This document shows, in pieces, positions 12,395 to 13,367 of a DNA stretch of 13,367 nt. The notes under the pieces are model-generated. The model was not told where the DNA came from, made no database searches, and was given only the letters and a program-made list of their open reading frames with translations. Where the stretch lies: NCBI GenBank assembly GCA_023244865.1, contig JAHFLM010000020.1, forward strand, positions 1 through 13,367, read 5' to 3'. Positions within the stretch are counted from its first letter, which is position 1; every line of letters starts with the position of its first letter. This DNA is from Candidatus Harrisonbacteria bacterium. Lineage in GTDB: Bacteria; Patescibacteriota; Minisyncoccia; UBA6257; UBA11618. The position numbers were made by a program, and so were the translations under genes.

Positions 12395-13360
12395 ATGAAG
12401 GTTTTGAAGATCTGCGAAACAACTTATCAAGCTAGCGGTGTTTTGTCTAAGGTGTTTTTGTTAGATGACAAGATCGTGTTGATTGTGAATTCTTCTAATG
12501 GGAGATTGCTTTCTTGGCGAACTAGGCACGTTGATCAGCTTTGGGTTACCGAGGATGATGTGCCGTCTGCGGCTCTGGCAGCTGTTGAGACTTCTCTCAG
12601 GGATGGCGAAGAACGATCTTGGGATAATCCTCATGTGACTGATACGAAATTTAGTCCTGGTTTTCTTTTTGATGACATTCGAACGGCTCGCTTTCCTAGT
12701 CTTCCTTATGTTTTGGAAGATGGAGAAGTTACCGACTCAATGCTTGATGCTTATTCAGAGGAAGCTTTGGAACATTGTCTAACTCAGGTGACTATTCATT
12801 TGCCGGGGGCGACTGCGCCTGATGTGTTGATGTCCGTTAATGATGAGATTTTTCGAGGCAGGCTCATGGATGAGTTACTGTCTGAAGAGGGGCTTGGGCT
12901 TGGATTTTTGGGATGCGGGCGTGAAATGCCTGCAGAAATGTTTTACGACGTTCCCGGCTTTAATCCTATCGTTATCGCTTCAGATGGATTGATTGCAATT
13001 TCTGATAGCGGTGAGCCTGATGACGATGAGTTTCATGATTTTTGCTTTGATCAATTCGTGCAAGAAGTTGAAATGAGAAGGGAAGAGCGAAGAGAGGATG
13101 AAAGAACTGATAGAAGATTAGTTGACCTTTATGGAGTCGGGCGGTCGTCTGTGCTAGATTTAGATGTTTTGACTGATTTACCATATATAGATCCGACGGT
13201 TTGCGTTTGCGGGTGTCATGACGGTCAGTCGATGATGCATATGCAGCCGTGTTGTACGGATTGCGATATTTGTGGAGCTAAGGTTAAGACTGGAATGATG
13301 AGTGAGCATAAGGAGGAACATTCACGCGCATTGTGGTTAGAGATTGATAATCATAGATAA
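12395..13360 (+). CDS. Unknown acidic protein with C-terminal cysteine/histidine cluster
   Basis: 321 residues; I do not recognise the family. The ATG at 12395 is chosen over an upstream in-frame GTG (12356) because GAGGAG sits 7 bases before it. Residues 1-60 look like a small beta domain (KVFLLDDKIVLIVNSSNGRLLSW). The middle is acidic. A highly charged helix lies at about 215-245 (EVEMRREERREDERTDRRLVD), probably coiled coil or an extended helix. The C-terminal region holds C270, C272, C274, H275, H282, C286, C287, C290, C293, H305 and H309, spaced as CxCGCH, CCxxCxxCG and HxxxH. This is very likely one or two zinc sites. There is no signal peptide or membrane helix, so it is cytoplasmic. 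A dedicated consensus promoter and structured leader suggest strong or regulated expression. The zinc cluster could bind nucleic acid or a protein partner; neither is shown. Confidence 0.72.
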   Translation: MKVLKICETTYQASGVLSKVFLLDDKIVLIVNSSNGRLLSWRTRHVDQLWVTEDDVPSAALAAVETSLRDGEERSWDNPHVTDTKFSPGFLFDDIRTARFPSLPYVLEDGEVTDSMLDAYSEEALEHCLTQVTIHLPGATAPDVLMSVNDEIFRGRLMDELLSEEGLGLGFLGCGREMPAEMFYDVPGFNPIVIASDGLIAISDSGEPDDDEFHDFCFDQFVQEVEMRREERREDERTDRRLVDLYGVGRSSVLDLDVLTDLPYIDPTVCVCGCHDGQSMMHMQPCCTDCDICGAKVKTGMMSEHKEEHSRALWLEIDNHR

Positions 13361-13367
13361 TGAGGTC

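Noticed and set aside
1..13360. TGA reassigned to Gly or Trp
   Set aside because: Conserved genes such as pepF, mraY and dnaX are complete without any in-frame TGA and use TGG and GGN normally.

Overview
The window reads as a chromosomal segment of a small-genome bacterium, most likely from the candidate phyla radiation (Patescibacteria). Pointers to this are a DUF5671 membrane protein, a Gmad2 lipid-anchored-style domain protein, very compact core genes (a DnaX with no tau extension, a shortened DD-carboxypeptidase) and many short orphan membrane proteins. The taxon is an inference. No rRNA or ribosomal protein is present to confirm it. The standard code fits: long genes are free of in-frame TGA, although none of the 16 coding regions I call ends in TGA.

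Layout. 1-555 (+) is the 3' part of an indoleamine 2,3-dioxygenase family gene, closed by two tandem hairpins that lie between it and a convergent small membrane-protein gene (661-972, -) with its own sigma70-type promoter. 1140-3484 is a minus-strand run: DUF5671/pseudopilin-like protein, Gmad2 protein, an unlisted 42-residue basic protein (2750-2878) and a DsbB-like disulfide oxidoreductase. A tRNA-Gln(UUG) follows at 3589-3659 (+). Next come an exported two-helix protein (3779-4423, +) and oligoendopeptidase F (4638-6491, +). On the minus strand, 7455-6587 is a two-gene operon (type IV pilin-like protein, then a membrane protein) under a near-consensus promoter. From 7810 to 12084 lies a core block: dnaX (-) diverges from scpA-scpB-dacA-like-mraY (+), four tightly packed genes joining chromosome condensation to cell-wall synthesis. 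The window ends with an unknown cysteine-rich protein (12395-13360, +), expressed from a strong promoter through a structured leader.

Intergenic DNA is dominated by small palindromic elements. Six of them start with GTCAT and lie 3' of genes, with that end facing the upstream gene. A separate roughly 120-bp element bounded by perfect 16-bp inverted repeats begins at the stop codon of mraY.

Genes fall into two styles. Core genes (dnaX, scpA, scpB, dacA-like, mraY, dsbB) have no clear Shine-Dalgarno site. The orphan or accessory genes (661, 3779, pepF, 6587/7096, 12395) have strong AAGGAG-like sites and, in several cases, a dedicated consensus promoter. The best candidates for undescribed biology are the dioxygenase in a presumed heme-auxotrophic lineage, the cysteine-rich protein with its leader, the pilin/membrane-protein pair and the oriented GTCAT elements.
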